Assembly: GCA_021785155.1 (NCBI GenBank)
Contig: JAJYGE010000410.1
Span: 1-6,444, forward strand
Reading direction: 5' to 3'
Origin: Planctomycetota bacterium
GTDB lineage: Bacteria; Planctomycetota; Phycisphaerae; WQYP01
Length of the DNA stretch: 6,444 bases
The first letter of the stretch is position 1. Every line of letters starts with the position of its first letter. The notes under the pieces are model-generated. The model had not been told where the DNA came from and searched no databases. It saw nothing but the letters and a program-made list of their open reading frames with translations. The position numbers were made by a program, and so were the translations under genes. Shown piece by piece: positions 4,897-6,444 of the stretch.

Positions 4897-6321
4897 TTAC
4901 CGGGTTATCGGAATCAGCGTGTAACGGTGCGGTACAGCTTGCGCGGCCTGCCGTTCCGCTACGGCTACGACATGCTCCAAATCGGAAAATCCACGCATAA
5001 TCTTCTGAACTGCCACGCGCGCCGCCGGATCGGATTGGGTATCTACCGGGAAAATCGGACCCCGGTTCGCGTGGAAAAAAGTCGGACGATGAAAAATATT
5101 GGCCATAGGAAGCTGCACCTGCTGCCAACCCGCAAATCGCACTTGATTTCTTTGCCAGGCCAGCGCTAAAACCCGGTAGGCCTGCGCCATCATCGGGGTT
5201 GAAAATCGGGCCAAATTAATGCCATGCGCCAGATCGGTACTGCTGAAGGCACCAATTACCTGGCGATCAATCCGCAATTGATATGTAGCGGCACTTAAAT
5301 GTGTCACCCGCAAGGTCTCTCGATCCAGGGCGTGATAAAATCCACACTCCTTGACCACCAGGGCCGTGGTGGGATTGGTGTACGTGAAGTTCGGTCTGCG
5401 CGCGGGCCAGAGACCCTGCGGAGCAAACAGGGGCCATGTGTCGTGCAGTGACATAATTGGCATGGGCAGAGATCCATCCAATTGCCGCCAGGAAAGTGTG
5501 CCGTGGGAATCCGCAACGCCGCTTACCGCGGTATTCACCGCTTTTCCAACATGCCGGTCCTCCGCGTTGATGCGTACGGATGTAACTGTTGCCCGCGCAC
5601 CCCACGCCTTGAGTAATGTTTGAGCCATCACCAGATGGCCTGCCGCGGACGGATGAATGCGCCCCGGTATAATCGTCCGGGCCAGATTCAGATTTATTTT
5701 TGCGGCTTTCTTCAGTACGGCCACCAGCGGCGCGTTAAAATCAACCAAAAACAGATGCTCGCGCTTGGCCAGTTGCCGGTTATATTGACCGTAGCGGAGC
5801 AGTACGTTGTTGTAGCTGCCTTTGGCCTTCGGATCGAGCATGAATCCCGGTGGATGGGTAAAATCATCCCACGGGGTGGAGTTGATAAGCACAATGCGAA
5901 CCTTGGGCAGATGGGAGCGCAGCGAATGTAAAATATGTTTCAAACCGCGCCGGTAAATATCAAATGTGCGCTTGTCATAAGGCTTATACCCCGCGTCGTT
6001 CTGGCCCAGCAGGTAGACAATGACATTGGGCTTGAAAGCAAATACATCCCGTTTCAGCCGCAGATCAATCGGCCCGGCCCAGCCACCGGTTACACGGTCG
6101 CCGCCAATGCCGGAATTCACAAATGTAACTTTAAGTTTTGGATAGCGCGTCAAAACATAAGTTTCCACATCCGTGGTGTAATACCTCTGGGCGGTAATGC
6201 TGTAGCCATAAAAGCATACGCGATCCCCATTTTTAAGAAAAAAAGCATTGGCCGCAGTTGCGATACGACCAGTGCCAAGTATAACCAGCATGAGCATGGC
6301 AAGACCGGAGAAATATTTCAT
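4897..6321 (-). CDS. Secreted SGNH/GDSL-type hydrolase with C-terminal extension
   Basis: 474 residues. A Sec signal peptide (MKYFSG, hydrophobic 7-18) probably ends after ATA (23) or ANA (26). The SGNH fold covers about 30-240: block I is GYSIT with Ser41 as nucleophile; NSGIGGD (69-75) supplies the Gly; GQND supplies Asn108; and GRIHPSAAGH (220-229) supplies His223. Two conserved positions differ: GDSI is GYSI (Tyr40), and the Asp of the usual DxxH is Gly220, so a Ser-His dyad would remain. About 235 further residues, including LDRETLRVTHLSAATYQLRI and LAHGINLARF, form an extension that I recall from planctomycete and acidobacterial relatives but cannot assign to a function. SGNH enzymes are often esterases or deacetylases of glycans; the substrate here is unknown. 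The ATG at 6321 is chosen because AGGAG lies six bases upstream and a signal peptide follows; an in-frame ATG at 6423 lies inside the upstream repeat. Confidence 0.9.
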   Translation of the reverse strand: MKYFSGLAMLMLVILGTGRIATAANAFFLKNGDRVCFYGYSITAQRYYTTDVETYVLTRYPKLKVTFVNSGIGGDRVTGGWAGPIDLRLKRDVFAFKPNVIVYLLGQNDAGYKPYDKRTFDIYRRGLKHILHSLRSHLPKVRIVLINSTPWDDFTHPPGFMLDPKAKGSYNNVLLRYGQYNRQLAKREHLFLVDFNAPLVAVLKKAAKINLNLARTIIPGRIHPSAAGHLVMAQTLLKAWGARATVTSVRINAEDRHVGKAVNTAVSGVADSHGTLSWRQLDGSLPMPIMSLHDTWPLFAPQGLWPARRPNFTYTNPTTALVVKECGFYHALDRETLRVTHLSAATYQLRIDRQVIGAFSSTDLAHGINLARFSTPMMAQAYRVLALAWQRNQVRFAGWQQVQLPMANIFHRPTFFHANRGPIFPVDTQSDPAARVAVQKIMRGFSDLEHVVAVAERQAAQAVPHRYTLIPITR

Positions 6322-6327
6322 AAGCGA

Positions 6328-6332
6328 CTCCT
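6328..6332 (-). promoter_or_regulatory. Shine-Dalgarno of the SGNH hydrolase gene
   Basis: AGGAG on the minus strand lies six bases before the ATG at 6321. It fixes that start over the far upstream ATG codons. A TATATT stretch (6346-6341) just before it could be a -10 box, but no -35 supports it. Confidence 0.85.
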
Positions 6333-6386
6333 GTTTAATGAATATATGAGATGCCAATTTATCCGCGTCGGTCGATCTGTGCATGC

Positions 6387-6406
6387 CTGTGCCACAATCC
6401 GTCAAT
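6387..6406 (-). promoter_or_regulatory. Putative operator motif upstream of the SGNH gene
   Basis: ATTGACGGATTGTGGCACAG on the minus strand matches the GH20 copy at 18 of 20 positions and the pattern TTGAnnnAnnGTGGnnC shared with the PEP-CTERM promoter. It ends 65 bases before the ATG and points towards the gene. Confidence 0.5.
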
Positions 6407-6434
6407 TTCCTTGTCGTGCGCAAAGATTTTTTAG
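6387..6434 (-). repeat. Bipartite upstream element, copy 2 (SGNH side)
   Basis: This is the partner of 244-291, with identical 15- and 14-base blocks around a 19-base spacer. Similarity continues weakly (AAAAA) to the right edge of the window, so the full extent of the element cannot be seen. It stands in the same orientation relative to its gene as copy 1 does to GH20. Confidence 0.7.
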
Positions 6435-6444
6435 GAACCTTTTT

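Noticed and set aside
6322..6423. Longer start for the SGNH protein
   Set aside because: The extra 34 residues are unlike a signal peptide, lie partly in a repeated non-coding element, and lack a Shine-Dalgarno.

Overview
The window looks like chromosomal DNA from a free-living heterotroph of the PVC group, most likely a planctomycete of the Phycisphaerae type. This rests on three things: a large Gly/Thr/Asn-rich secreted protein ending in a PEP-CTERM tail (VPEP, a hydrophobic stretch, then RRRK); a two-part SGNH hydrolase of a form common in that group; and a Tat-exported GH20 hexosaminidase. The placement is inferred from protein style only, since there is no rRNA gene or other marker. A verrucomicrobial origin cannot be excluded.

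Layout. Positions 1-105 (minus) hold the first codons of an Old Yellow Enzyme-type NADH:flavin oxidoreductase that runs off the left edge and has no recognisable start codon. Positions 106-447 are a divergent intergenic region with a copy of a bipartite repeat, a small dyad and a TATAAT box. Positions 448-2136 (plus) encode a GH20 beta-N-acetylhexosaminidase-like protein. Positions 2137-2498 are a convergent intergenic region with a clear intrinsic terminator serving the minus strand. Positions 2499-4433 (minus) encode a 644-residue PEP-CTERM protein with beta-helix-like repeats. Positions 4434-4896 are its leader and promoter region, with tandem operator-like repeats. Positions 4897-6321 (minus) encode a 474-residue secreted SGNH/GDSL-type hydrolase. 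Positions 6322-6444 are its upstream region, with a second copy of the bipartite repeat.

How the genes may work together. All three complete genes encode exported proteins. GH20 enzymes remove beta-linked GlcNAc/GalNAc and SGNH enzymes often remove acyl groups from glycans, so a role in extracellular or periplasmic glycan breakdown next to a surface-anchored protein is a reasonable inference. The most notable observation is that all three have, upstream and in the same orientation as the gene, a 20-base motif of the form TTGAnnnAnnGTGGnnC. The GH20 and SGNH copies lie inside a longer 48-base element: two perfectly conserved blocks 19 bases apart. The PEP-CTERM gene has two copies in tandem at a 21-base period, just upstream of a TTGACA box. 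This suggests a small regulon under one unidentified regulator. Separately, both hydrolases carry substitutions at positions normally used for substrate binding or catalysis.
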